Of a DNA stretch of 64,000 bases, positions 11,480-23,895 are shown one piece after another. The notes under the pieces were generated by a model that did no database searches, had not been told where the DNA came from, and saw only the letters and a program-made list of their open reading frames with translations. Position 1 is the stretch's first letter. Each line of letters starts with the position of its first letter. The translations under genes and the position numbers were made by a program. Origin of the DNA: Selaginella tamariscina. Lineage: Eukaryota; Streptophyta; Lycopodiopsida; Selaginellales; Selaginellaceae. The stretch is from contig PUQB01000389.1 of NCBI GenBank assembly GCA_003024785.1, positions 1 to 64,000 of the forward strand, in the 5' to 3' direction.

Positions 11480-12905
11480 CTTGGCAAAGAATGTGTTCTC
11501 ACACATTCATCCCGACATTGCAAGTTTCTCTTCCTCCAGTTCCCGTTCAGACTACAAGTTGTTCACATGCAGGATGGACTCCTGTACCGGGAAGGTCTCA
11601 TGTACGTTCCTGCTGGTATTTCCAGGACTCGTGTGGTACAAGATTGTCATGATACCCTGGCTACAAGACATTTTGGTGTGGCCAAGACAGTGGAATTGGT
11701 GACTCGCAACTATTGGTGGCCTGGGTTGCGAGGTTTTGTGGAAAGGTTTGTACGGAGCTGTGACACTTGTAACAGGTCGAAGATGCCTCGTCATGCACCC
11801 TCTGGTCTTCTTCGTCCTCTTCATGTTCCTTCTGCTCCTTGGAAATCCATTTTTATGGATTTCCTCACAGATCTTCCTCCTTCTTGCGGATTTGATGCAG
11901 TTCTTGTAGTGGTTGACTGTTTCACCAAGCTCATTTCCTACCATGTAACAAAACTGCTACAGGCCAGACAACTGCTGAGTTGGTGATCCGCAAAGTTTTC
12001 TGACACCATGGTCTTCCTAAGAGCATTGTTTCCGATCGAGGTCCACAATTCATGTCCAAGTTTTGGCGAGAGCTTCTTCGGAGTCTACAGGTTAAAGCGG
12101 ATCTTTCTCAGGATATCATCCACAACTGATGGGCAGTCCGAACGCACGATTCAGACCTTGGAACAGTATCTTCGTTGCTTCATCAGTTACCAGCAGGACA
12201 ACTGGTTGGACCTTCTTCCAATGGCGGAGTTTGCCTACAACAACTCCGTTCACGCCTCTATAGGACAGACACCTTTCTTTGCTCTTACAGGTCACCATCC
12301 ACGTTTTGACTTTGCTCCTCCACTTCTCCTTCTTCCGCTCCTGCAATACAGGATCGTCCAGCATCTTCGTCAGGTACAGGATGATCTCTAGGTTCATCTT
12401 CAGCAGGCATAGGAATGGTACAAGCATCATGCTGATGCTCATCGTCAGCCGGCACCTGCATATAAGATTGGTGACCTCGTGTGGCTTCTTCGTCGGCATA
12501 TTCGCACCAACAGGCCTTCTTCCAAGTTGGATTTTCAACGATTGGGCCCTTACAGGATTGCGGCTAAAGTCAATCCTGTAGCTTTCCAACTAGAGTTACC
12601 ATCTATGGTGAAACTTCATCCTGTGTTTCACACCTCTTTGTTGGACCCGTATCATCCTTCTTCTCTTCCTAGTCGTGCTTCTTCTCCTCCCCCCTGTGGT
12701 CATTGACGGTGAACCTGAGTACGAAGTTGCAGCCATCCTTGATTCTCGTCTTCATCGCCGCAACTTCAATACTTGGTGGATTGGAAAGGTTATTTGCCTA
12801 CCGATCGCACTTGGGAACCTGCATCCAACTTATTCCATGCTTCGTCCAAGGTTGCTGCTTTCCATCAGCGTTATCCTGTTAAACCAGGTCCCAAGACTCG
12901 TGGAA
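11480..12905 (+). pseudogene. Integrase and chromodomain-like tail of the middle element
   Basis: Several plus-strand frames. 11342-11986 has the integrase zinc region (TRHFGVAKTVELVTRNYWWP, CDTCNRSK) and the start of the catalytic core (FMDFLTDLPPS, VVDCFTK). 12008-12391 has the later core (DGQSERTIQTLEQYLRCF). 12479-12706 has the family's C-terminal module (HPVFHTSLLDPY). 12675-13151 begins with EPEYEVAAILDSR, which matches the start of a chromovirus chromodomain. Fossil part. Confidence 0.75.
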
Positions 12906-12927
12906 CTCGTCCTTAGGGAGGAGGTGC

Positions 12928-13867
12928 TGTCACGACCCGATACAGGATACAGGATACGACATACAGGATTCAACTTACAGGATACAGGATACAGGATTCG
13001 GCCCGCAGGATATGCCACAGGATATTCCCGCAGGATATTCCTACAGGGTATTCCTACAGGATTCTGGACACAGGATACGGTTGCAGGATATTCCTACAGG
13101 ATATGCCACAGGATATGCCTAGAGGATAAGGGACATGTGGACTCATCTTAGCCTCTGCATGCATGCAGTCACTTTTGCATGCATGCAACCACTTTTAGCA
13201 CTCATGCCTAGATTAGCTCTTGGAGTTGTGAGCATAAAAGCTCCGACCTAATTGTTGTACAATCAGTTACTATCAACACCAGTCTTACTACGATCAATCT
13301 TGTCTTGTCCTGCTCCTTTGCCTCCTGCTCTTGTTTGCTCCTGGATCCCGTCCTGCTCCTATTTTGTTCCCGGATCCTGTCTTGTTTCTGTCTTATTCCT
13401 AGATCCTGTCCTGCGCTCTCCTATCTTGCTCTCGAATCCTATCCTGTTCCTGTCCTACTTCTGGATCTTGTCCTACTCCCGATTCCTAAGTTCCTAGTTC
13501 ATGTCCTGCTCCCTGTTCAGCTATTCTGCTCCAGTTCCTATCCAGCTCCTTGTCCTGCTATCTTGCTCCAGTTCTTACCCAACTTCTATCCTGCTATCCT
13601 GCTCCATTTTCTATCCTGCTCCTTGTCCTACTATCCTACTCCAGTTCCTATCCTGCTCAAGTTCCTATCCTGCCCCGGTTCCTATCCTGCTCCTTGTCCT
13701 ACTCCTGAGTTCCTAGTTCCTATCCTACTCCGGTTCCTATCCTGCCCCGGTTCCTATCCTGCTCCTTGTTCTGCTCCTGAGTTCCAAGTTCCTGTCCTAC
13801 TCCTGAGTCAAGCCTCCTTGTTCTCAGAATCCTGCTCACTTCCTTGTTTCTGGATCGTGGCTTGACA
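12928..13867 (+). repeat. 3' LTR of middle element
   Basis: About 940 bp, TGTCACGACC to TTGACA, preceded by a purine tract (AGGGAGGAGG). Its first 200 bp are packed with ACAGGAT-like units. Its last 600 bp are CCTGCTCC-type pyrimidine repeats shared with 1-313. Confidence 0.88.
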
Positions 13868-16800
13868 CCACGTACTTACGAAGTTGAGACCACTAGTAAT
13901 CGCGGGTAACAAGCTCGAATGTCTTGTGAGCTCCAAAATTTCCGGCAACAATAGCATCATGGCAAAACTATAATACCTAAAGGTGGCAAGGACCTTCCGG
14001 TATATATAGGAGTTTGCTATAGAACAGCAAGCTGCCACGAACATCAAACCGCCTGTAGTCACCATGGTCATAACTGGAGTTGAAACTCGAAGTGCAATCT
14101 GGAACAATATGGTTCAAAACATCTTGAGCAAAGGCATCAATTGGTAGCATCGTGCAAATGTCCAAAATGCTGGAATCCACTGAGGATGGTGTTACCTCGG
14201 CAACCATCACTTTCAAATGGTCAGACCCCAAATGAACCTGTCGTTGTTGGTCAAATGCTGAATCACCCGGATGAGGAGCCAAGTAGGACCATCGGGATAG
14301 AGCGTTCGGCTTACTTTGCTGTGAACCTTGTTGATATGTGATGACAAAGTTGAACTATGATAAGAACTGGGCCAACAAAAACTGTTGACGACTTAAAACT
14401 CGTGTTGTGACTAGAAGTACATGAGGTTCTTATGGTTGTTGTAGACTACTACCTAGTGTGGTGAACTTCCAGGAAATACCTCTATTCTTCAAGCGAATTC
14501 ACAATAGCCAGAAGTCCCTTGTCATGTATCTCATAATTGATCTCCGGTGTGAAAAACTTGTGGGAGTGAAACGTTACCAGGTGGAGCTGACCATCTTCAC
14601 CAACTTGAAAAAGGATGCTCTCAAGTGCAAAGTCCAATGCATCGGCCTCGATGATAAAAGGTTTGTCAAGATCCGGGTGAGTCAATATCAAAGCAGAGGT
14701 GAAGACCTGCTTCAGGGCGTTGAAAGCAGCATCTGCTTTCTGTGTCCACACAAACTACTTATCCTTATGTGTGAGTGTGGTGAGTGGCAACATGATTTTG
14801 GAGTAGTCCTTAATGAACTTGCGGTAGAAGTTGGCAAAGCTAAGGAAACACTGAACATCTCATACAAACCGAGGGACCTGCCAATTTAACACAGTCCTCA
14901 CCTTGGCCAGATCTATAGAAATTCCTGTAGGCGAGACAATGTACCCTAAGAACTCCACATGGTCTTGCTCAAAACTACACTTCTCAAGCTTTACATAAAG
15001 GCCATGGTCCCGTAACTTCTACAAAACTTGCCGAATGTGCTCCTCGTGCTCCTCCAACATCTTGAAATATATGAGGATGTCGTCAAGGTACACAATCACG
15101 AATACGTCCAAGAACTCGTGAAAATGTCATTGGCCATATGTTGAAAGACAGTTGGTGCATTGGTGAGACCAAACGGCATCATTGTGTACTCAAAATGTTC
15201 GTACCGTGTGCGTTCCACTCGTCCCCTGGCGAATCCTGATTAAGTTATATGCACCTTAAAGATCAATCTTGCTGAAGTACTTGGCCTTGGCAAGATGCTC
15301 TAGCATGCTCAATATCAGTGGTAAGGGGTACCGTTTGCGTACCGTCACTTTGTTGAGCCCATGATAATCCACCACCAAATGCAACGAGCTATCCTTCTTT
15401 TTAATAAAAAAAGATAGGCGCACCAGTTGGAGACTTAGAGTGTCGAATGAATCCGTTGGAGAGGTTCTCCTCGATATATGCCCGCAAAACCTTGAGCTCC
15501 GCCAGAGAAAGTTCGTAAATCGTCCCCAAGGGGGTTGAGCACTTTCCACCAAGTCAATAGGATAATCGTATGGCCGGTGTTCCGGGAGCTTACTGGCTTT
15601 GACTTTGTCAAAGACATCAACAAACTCACTGTACTTAGCTGGTAACTGGAGTGGTGACTTATTCGAGCTGGACTCGGTTGCTGGAGTGGTGACTTATTCG
15701 AGCTGGACTCGGTTGCTGGAGTGATGACTACAGCAAAAACTGATAAAGGATTCTGTTTACTCTCTTTAATGAATTCGTCCAACGAGATTGTGCAAACTCG
15801 TAAGGACTTCAAGGCTAGGTTACCTCCTTCGGCAAATTGAAACCGCTTGTGGCAGTCAATGGTCAGATTGTGCAACTCAAACCATGGGGTACCAAGAATA
15901 ACTGGGTACTCAGGACTGCTGATCATGTTAAATGAAATCCTGCAGAAACTATCTTTTAAGGTCACCTGGATGGGCTCAGACTCCTCAACAACAACACCTG
16001 ATGCCACAGGTTGGGAATCCACGATTGAAATAAGAACTTGGTATGGGAGCTTCTTCAGGGAAATGGAGTGTTGACATGCAAAGGTGTGATCCATGAAACA
16101 AGCATTGGCTCCCGAGTCCAACAGAGTTGATGCTGTGACCTTGCGACCCCTTGCCATGCAAAGCTCAGCTTGCGTGGCAAAGGACTTACCAACTCAAGAC
16201 ATCGGAATGAAACCAGTTGTTTGCAAGGACTCTTTATGATCAGGATGGTCCAACCAAACGGCTCCTACTTTGGCTGGACTTACTCATTTAACTACTCATC
16301 CAACTTGTTAAGGACTTCAAAATGTTGCTTCGGCTCAAGGGCTTGGGACTCTCAGGGTGAACGTGGTTGACTATGATGAGCTGAGGATTCATGGGATGGA
16401 CGTGGTTGACCATGCACCTTGGCTTGTTCAGGCAATTGATTGCGATGCGACCAAGACCACCGCAATACAAGCACAAACCATTGGTCCTACACCGTTGCTT
16501 CTTAGTTGCTGTCAATGGTCCTCAACATCGAGCTTGGGCTACATCACATTCCATGGGAATTGGGCTTCCAACTGGGACTTGACCAGGAGCATGAGTTACC
16601 ATCGATACTGTAGGTGGTGATGCTACTGCTGCAGCATATGTATACTCCCTCTGGAATGCCTAAAGTTGCTCTGACCAGCGCTCAAACAGTCGATTGTCAC
16701 ATCATACAACATGATTGATAACCTCAAAGAGACTTACCGGGTCCTCATGAAATGTTAAGAAAAGGTCCTTAACATCGTTGCGAAACCCTTGGCGAAATTG

Positions 16801-17918
16801 ATCAATCAAAGCTTCCTCATCCATGGCACGTCACATGCCAAAAGGCGAAACTCTGATGCATATACAAATGCTGGACGATTACCCTGCTGAAGTTGACGAA
16901 TTTTGTTGATTGCCATTCGGACATTGTCGGTATCACCAAAGCAATGCTTAAACTCCGAAACGAACGATTCGAAATCGTCCAACAACGGTGAGTTCTTTTC
17001 CAGTAAAGGCGCAAACCAGGCTCGAGCAGTGCCAGTGAGTGGTAGTCCAATTAGATCCACCTTCGAATGATCATCAGCATAATGACTAGGGTTCATCGGA
17101 ATGACTAGGCAAATCTAGTTCATGAACCCACGAAACTGGGACCTTGTGCCGTCAAACTTTTCCGGCAAACTAACTTTTGATTCATATGGTGCTGTAGAGG
17201 AACCTTGCCTTGTAGTAGCTGGATTTGGCGTGTGAGTTTGGCCACTTGTTGCACTAGTTTTTTGACCCTCCTAATCTTGCCACTCCTTAATCCTAGCAAC
17301 CTCACGATTTTCTGCCATCAACCGCTAATTCTCGCTAGTTAACTGTTGGTTGTCTTGCTTCACCCCGGTGACCTCGCTGCACAAACAATCCAACTTTGAA
17401 CATGCATGTATACTCCTATTGAGTGATTGCTGCATTACTCTAGCGTGACTAGAACGCGACTAACGTGAAAGGATTCCGGTTCAAAACTGTCAAGGGAAGC
17501 TAAGAACAGAGTAAAAGCGGAATCTTTAGTGAAGAAAAGTGAAGAAAATAAAAAGGAAAAGATATATCAATTAATTAATGTTACAAGAGATCGGCCAACA
17601 ACTGGTGTTGAACCGGAATACTGAAAACCTAATTCTAACCTTCTTTATATATGAGAGCCTAGCGTCCATGGACCACTGGTGTAGATCTGAATCTGGACCT
17701 TTGGTTCTGAACTTGGATTTGGACCACCAATTACAAATTTGAATCTAGATCACTGGTTCTAGATCTGAATCTGGACCATCAGCTCCTAATCCTGAAATAT
17801 CTCGAAGGAATATTCTAATGTTGGCATATTCCAATACTAGCATCAGTATTAACTTGGTATCGACATATTCTAGTATCAACATCAGCATCGTCTCGATATA
17901 TTCTGGTGGTTCATGACA
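13868..17918 (-). mobile_element. Older Ty3/gypsy element, minus strand, host of the nest (right part)
   Basis: Parts run right to left: LTR (17488-17918), gag (16806-17096, RAWFAPLLEKNSPLLDDFE), gag zinc knuckle (16288-16515), protease (15435-16157), reverse transcriptase (15256-15552 and about 14900-15250) and RNase H (14482-14751, IHDKGLLAIV). The region next to 13868 should be integrase-ward, where the middle element landed. The other end lies beyond the window start. A heavily broken fossil, clearly older than the two elements inside it. Confidence 0.8.
17488..17918 (-). repeat. Probable LTR of the older element
   Basis: 431 bp, starting TGTCAAGGG and ending TCATGACA. The TGTCA...TGACA ends are the same five bases as in the middle element's LTR. 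Inside are imperfect repeats of GATCTGAATCTGGACCA (17683-17780). The partner LTR is outside the window, so the limits rest on the termini alone. Confidence 0.55.
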
Positions 17919-20900
17919 CCATGTTGCACCATTTCCACACCGCTAACACATCCTCCAAACTGTTTTACTAGGCCGTAGTTCTCTTCTCTTGTTCCCTTAA
18001 CATTTATTGGGGATTTTGACAGAGCAACCATTGTAACAAGGCACTTGAGTTGCCTTGGATCCTCTAGGTGGTGATGGAGTCTTCTCCATGAGTGGGGCAC
18101 TTGGGCGTATTGTGGCTACTTTTGGTGGTGATGGAGCCCTCTCCCTAACTGTGTTAGCTAGGCCTACTATTGCCTATTCAACTCCCTCTAGCTTGAAACC
18201 TACTTCCTGTAAAACTTTAACTTCATATGCTGTTAAGTTCATCCCTTTTTTAATAGGCCACATATTTGGCACTAGGACAACTTGTGTTTGAATGATCCCT
18301 GCATAAGGACGCCTGTAACATGTTGTAGGACGAGAACAAAACCACATCATCTATTGCACATGTTCGACATTCCCAAAGGCATTCGTGTATTTCCTTGTGC
18401 CATAAAATCTTGGAGCAAGAACACATTGAGGAAACCCAATTAGACGGCTGCAAAGAGGCCCTCCCTCTTTTGTATCTTCCAAACATTTAACATGGCTCAA
18501 CTTTCTGATCAACATATAGCCCAGTGTGTTCGGTTTATTTCTCTCTTTACTAACCCTTGAAATCTTAACTTCTTCCTCTTGGTGTTTGGAATCAACTGCT
18601 CAACATAATGGATGTCATGCCGATGTAATCGGAGTTTGTCAGTATTGTCGGTACCAATCAAATTTCTTCAAATGATGTGGACATGAACGTTTGTTGAGGA
18701 AGCAAACTCATGATTGGCCAGGTGTTCCTCATTGTTGACGAGGTCAATAATGATTGCCAGCAACATAGACTTCCCTGTTGAAAGTTTCTGCCTAACTCTG
18801 TTAATGAGAACATCCTTTGAGGGCCCAAAAGTTGTATATCTTCCTTCAAGGGTTGCCTTCACCTTGGCACTTTGTAAGACAGTGTCAGTAAGATCAAACA
18901 TGGTGGCTTCTAATAAAGGGACACATTTCGTTAATCTTGCCCTCCTCGCTCTTGCATGTACCACCTCAGCATTGTTAATGGTAGGGACATTAGACATTCT
19001 TTCCTTTGTGAGATCACATATCTCCACCATGGAGATATGATCCTCATGCTTGATCCACCAAGCCAACCATGTTACTAGTCAATGCCTTTGGCCAAGAATG
19101 ACCAAATTCATGTGCATAGCCTTCTGTTCTTTGGGGATCTAGTTTTTTGTCACATTGCTTGACGGATTGCATGTCGTGGAGCATACAACTTCTCGTTCTA
19201 CCTTTCATTTTGTTACTATGGTTGAAAACCTAACGAAGTATTATCAAATGGCTCTAGCCTTGTCGAACTTGAAACCTGCGAAGTTGATATTGATGAGGCC
19301 TTGTTTCTAATAGACAATGAACATCGTGTTCAGAAACTTCATCACCGTAACATTGTCCTCTCGACGCATGTCCCCGTAAGCTATTGTCACAATTAAATAC
19401 AGGCTATTAACAAAAATGAATTCATCAATCAAAATACCTGGACTTTTGTATCACTTACAATGGATCATATAGATAATTTCAATTGTGGCCCTATGAGGAA
19501 TACAATGTGTGTGGTTTAAGACAACCCATTGATGCTATAGGTCCCCCTCCCCCCTTGGCTTGGTTGGCACCTTCGAATGTATTCCATGACTAATTCAGGC
19601 TCTTGAACCGTCATCTTGAAAATCAAAGGCTACTCTTCTGCTCCATTGAATTCTATACTAGGTACATGTATAACATGAATGAAAGGGAACGACAACTTCC
19701 TCTTCAATTCTTGAAGCTCCTCATAGCCTTCCTTAAATCGCATTTCATTGTTCTTGGTTTATTTGATTCATTCACGTGTCCTGTTTCAGAATATTATTAG
19801 AGAATGCAACGATAGTTTAACACTTATCTTCTATGATTAGTAAGTGGTTCCAAGTTTTCCAAAAGTTTGTCGCCACATCATTTGGTGTTTTCAAGAGCTC
19901 TTCCATGATCATATCTCTAGCCTCCTAGAACTCAATTGTTCTCTAGTTGGTTCTCGGATTGCTGGAAACAATCCTATTAATAGAATCCCTAGCTCTTGCT
20001 TTGATCGCAAATGATAAAGAGCTACTGGTGGGGTGTTGATATTAACCATGATGAATGAAGAGTCTAGTTTTTGTCATGTCATTAGGTATGATGTAATAAG
20101 ATGTGGCATTGCAACTTTTCAAAAGAATTAGCTCTTAACCATAATGCATGCATGTCATTCCTTCAATTGTCCTAAAAGAAGTTATTTTAACCTTTTTGTA
20201 CCAAGCCCTTTAAATGAAACTTGTTTTGCTTCTTAACAAGGTCGAGAAAATGACAAGATGGGTCGGTGCACCTCAGATGGCAGATGCAACTACTCTGATT
20301 GACTCTAGCTAGAACTTGCTAGTGAATGGTACTAAGATGTGTCTAGTTGTGGCAATTGTCCTTTCTCTCCATCCCAAATATTTTCGAGCATTGTGAAAAT
20401 GCAATGGCAACTCAAAGATGACATTTTGAGATGACATCTCCATTGTAGTTTTTAAGCACTTTAGAAACACATTGAATGATAGATGATGTCTCAATAAAAG
20501 TCTTACCGATCCAACACTTCTCTGTCTTTTGAATTAAAAGCATTAAATCGATCCTCTTAAAACTCTCTAGCATGAAGAATGGACCTTTTATTGGCTATAA
20601 TATATAAAATATGAACTCAGCAATTCTATCTCCTCATCTAAGATTTCAAGATTATACTCCAGATTCTTAGGAAAAGATAGCAACTACATCATTTAGATGT
20701 TTTCCCATGTTGGAATGGAGCATAAAGTGCATAGCTCTTGAGCAAATGCAAATGCATTGCCATCCTCATCGACAGGAAATTCTTTGTGAATAACACCATA
20801 TCTCACTCTTACCATTGGAAATACGATCCAATAATGGGGATAATGTTTTAATAAGTTCAAAATATTAATATATTAATTCGTAATCAGTAACGAACTACTA

Positions 20901-21180
20901 GTGTCAACAGCATAGAAGACAATTAACATTTACTAATGATTGTTCGAAACTGCATGTGTGCTTTAAATATTTGTAGATGGGATGCCTTGGAATACGCTTG
21001 CTTACCTGTAAACTTTATTTTAAAAATCTAAATTAATCATGGCCATAGTTTTAATATTTCATAGATTAAAATCCTAATCGTCAATTAGGGAATGAGGAAG
21101 TCCTTGTGGATGGGATACTTGAGGATGTCCCTGTGGACGGGGTCCATTTGGATATCTCTATGGGTGAGCCATAGTCGACT
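17919..21180. other. Unassigned stretch with decayed frames
   Basis: I recognise no gene. A minus-strand frame at 18668-19066 (132 residues, with LLEATMFDLTDTVLQSAKV and YTTFGPSKDVL) reads like former coding sequence, and 18250-18486 continues in similar style, but no family was recognised. 19100-21180 shows only short frames and moderately AT-rich sequence. Confidence 0.5.
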
Positions 21181-21189
21181 GTTCTAGAA

Positions 21190-22560
21190 TTGATGTACTG
21201 TCTATACCACCTAAGACTTGTATACAATCAGATGTATCTATGGAATATTACTAATCCTATCTTGTAGACAAGGTGTACTTCTCAATCCAACATTGGCCAA
21301 GAACATGTATAGGAGGAGTTTGGATAGGAGGATCATCCAATCTCGGATGGAACTTCTCAAGGATCTCCTGGTCTTCCAAAAGATGCCAATGAGGAAGTTA
21401 TGGTGAAAAGTGTTGCTCCTCATGCTATAAAACTTCACAAACTTTGAAAGCCCACACGCAAGTACTTAGAGTCCTTATATGCTTTCGTTTCTAGTGTCAT
21501 AGATGAACCACCTACTGTTCATGAGGCTATGCGAGGACAAAACACGGGGCAATGGTTACTCGCTATGCAGGACAAGTATAGAGCTTAGTTGGAGAATGGT
21601 TCATGGACCCTGTACCCTTGCCAGCTGGAGTGCATTTTATATTCTACAAATGGGTCCAAAATGAAGTATAGAGCAAACAACAATATTGAGAGGTTTAAGG
21701 CTCTGTTGGTTGCCAAGGGATGCTTACAAAGGCAAGGCATAGATTACACGGAGATTTTTTGCATGTTGCTAAGGTAATGTCTATACATGTACTAATTGCT
21801 CTGTCTGTAGCTCTTGGATTTGAGATGCATCAAATGGACGTGAAGAATGCTTTTCTTCATAGGGAAATAGATTAGGACATTTATATGACACAACCGTCCA
21901 TGTTTGAGGTTAAAAATCCACTAAATCTGGTATGTAAACTTAATATATGGGCTTAAACAAAGCCTATGTATATGATATGATACAATTCATACATTCTTTA
22001 ATGAAGAGAGATATGAGAGATCTGAGGTTAATATGAATGCTTATTATAAATTCATATAAACATTTTATTATTATTGGAATGTATGTTGATGATTTGATTA
22101 TTATAACTAACTCAACACTCCTTCCTCATGTGAAGCAAGGCTTAGCAAAAAGCATTTGAAATGACTACATTGGTGAGATGTGTTATTGTCTAGGTTTACA
22201 GGTTATAGAAATTATCGTGATGGATTTGTTTTCTTGCATCAGAGGGAATACTTTGAGACTTTACTTGAACATTTCAAAGATGTCTTAACTAGAAAAAGTC
22301 CTCCTATGCCAACCTTGTTATTTAAGAAATCAATAAGTCTCTTAGCTTCACCTAATATTGGGGATATTTGTCTTGCAAATTCACCAGATACTATGCATCT
22401 CTCATATTAGAAATTGGTGGGTTCACTTTTATATTTATCTATGACAAGTCGACCAGATATAGCACCAGCTGTGGTCATGCGCGGCGTGTTTTTCTACAGA
22501 ATGTATTTCATGATTGGTATCGCATTCAACAAAAGCATAAGTGTGTGCAGTACTGAAGAT
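21190..22560 (+). mobile_element. Ty1/copia fragment (reverse transcriptase region)
   Basis: The frame at 21589-21777 carries copia reverse transcriptase wording ([20 protein letters not shown]). Sequence just upstream (about 21470-21590) resembles the EAMRG..QWLLAMQDKY lead-in, and 22070-22410 resembles the YVDD-side and following part. A short, heavily broken fossil without LTRs in view. Confidence 0.7.
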
Positions 22561-23548
22561 GAGATTTTCAAGTGAATCTTTTACATTGGTTTTCCAATAC
22601 AGACGGGGACATGCTCACACACACATATGCACATACTTATGGTTTTGATGAATGCCATGGGTCGAACACGTTAACGAGTTTTTATTTATTTTTTTTGTTT
22701 TAAGGTTGATCTAAGCCGTCCAAGCATAGTATTAAGAAGAAGAAGTACCGTTTATATATACATATCCGTATATATTGATATATAAATATTTGTCAGGATT
22801 TGGAGTAAGATAAAAACTTTTGGTAATGTAAATCTATCTAGAATCATTTAAGGATGGTTAAACTTTGAGTGAAGACGGATACCATGCAGCAATTAAATTT
22901 TTTATGTAATGTATCATTGAGTGAGTATATATAGTCTTCTTAATGAGCATTCAGGAGTGCATGTGTGCGTTAGAAAAAGCTAAACACTATAAGTGTGTAT
23001 TTTTTAATGTTTAATATATATATCAATGTGTATGTGGTGGTATATGAAATTTGATAAAAGCATAAACATATTAATATCATACTAGGCAATTAAAGGGAGA
23101 AAGTGCATATAGCATGGGAGGATGTGCGATGTCTTTGCATTCGAGCTCCTCATGATCGCAGCTATGGTGTTGTAAGGTAAGCAATCCATTTGCGTGTGAG
23201 TGTGTGTGGCTGTGTACGTTTGGTTTTATGTCTAAACGTTTATAAAGTGCTTGAATCGGAAACAGGAAACAAATATATATATATATATAAATATATATAA
23301 TACACATACATACGTGGCATGAACCTTCTTGTGTTTTTCTCCGCCCGGTAAATGCCTAGAGCGTGTTGTGTGGCATACGCCTTCTAGCCTTTGCAAAGCT
23401 CGTTATAGATCAATAGACCAGGAGAAGCATAAGAGGGACTTCAAACATATCATTCCTAAAATAAAACTTAACGTTAAATAAAATCTCCCTTACGTTTATT
23501 AAAAGTTGTATATGCGTTTGTATTTAGTATATATAGATATACAATATA

Positions 23549-23580
<32 letters not shown>

Positions 23581-23620
23581 CATTTAGAATTGTACAATTA
23601 CAATCTTATACAATTACCAT
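22561..23620. other. AT-rich spacer with microsatellites
   Basis: Contains TA-rich runs at 23272-23300 and 23543-23581 and scattered CA/TG tracts. No gene seen. Confidence 0.6.
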
Positions 23621-23624
23621 TTGA

Positions 23625-23781
23625 ACCATTGCAGCAATTCAGAGTGCTGGTGAACAAGCGAACAGGTTTAGCGAGATTCATAGCAGAATTGCTATGAATC
23701 TCCTGCTACAGGTTCCGCCAGTCACGACAAGTGGGGATAAATATCTAAAAGCTTTGGAGATTGTAAATACATACACTAGGT
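23625..23781 (+). other. Exon-like open stretch, unrecognised
   Basis: An open plus-strand stretch between a plausible acceptor (CATTGCAG) and donor (ACTAG|GTAAAT). It would encode about 50 residues including EQANRFSEIHSRIAMNLLLQV and YLKALEIVNTY. Composition is protein-like and GC is higher than in the flanks. I do not recognise the family and see no matching neighbouring exons. Confidence 0.25.
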
Positions 23782-23828
23782 AAATATTTTGTACACTAGT
23801 GTATGTATTTGGCGAACCGCTAACCAAA

Positions 23829-23895
23829 ATCCACAGTTTTCTTCACTTCGTTGCTCAGACAAAACCGTGTGCTGCTGGTGGTACGGACATGTAAT
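23829..23895. repeat. Dispersed repeat, copy 1
   Basis: Shares TTCACTT.GTTGC..., AAA.CCGTGTGCTGCTGGTGGTAC with 31921-31987 in the same orientation. See the second copy. Confidence 0.6.

Larger units (their letters stand above)
1..13867 (+). mobile_element. Ty3/gypsy chromovirus-like LTR element (middle of nest), cut by window start
   Basis: The left LTR (1-313, partial) matches the end of the right LTR (12928-13867), and the element reads on the plus strand. Parts seen in order: gag, gag zinc knuckle, aspartic protease, a tandem-repeat linker, integrase and a chromodomain-like tail. A purine tract lies just before the right LTR. A second element (1013-10216) sits inside its gag region. It is a broken fossil with many breaks (ten or more). 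The gag and the protease signature DTGANACFMD resemble those of the older element at 13868-17918, so both probably belong to one lineage. Chromovirus assignment is inferred from the tail after the integrase. Confidence 0.85.

Noticed and set aside
13252-13865. Plus-strand frames of up to 186 residues rich in Ser, Cys, Pro and Leu
   Set aside because: They lie wholly in the low-complexity LTR and only reflect CCTGCTCC repeats.
17488-17918. Calling this stretch a copia LTR
   Set aside because: The termini TGTCA...TGACA and the adjoining minus-strand gypsy gag fit the older gypsy element better.
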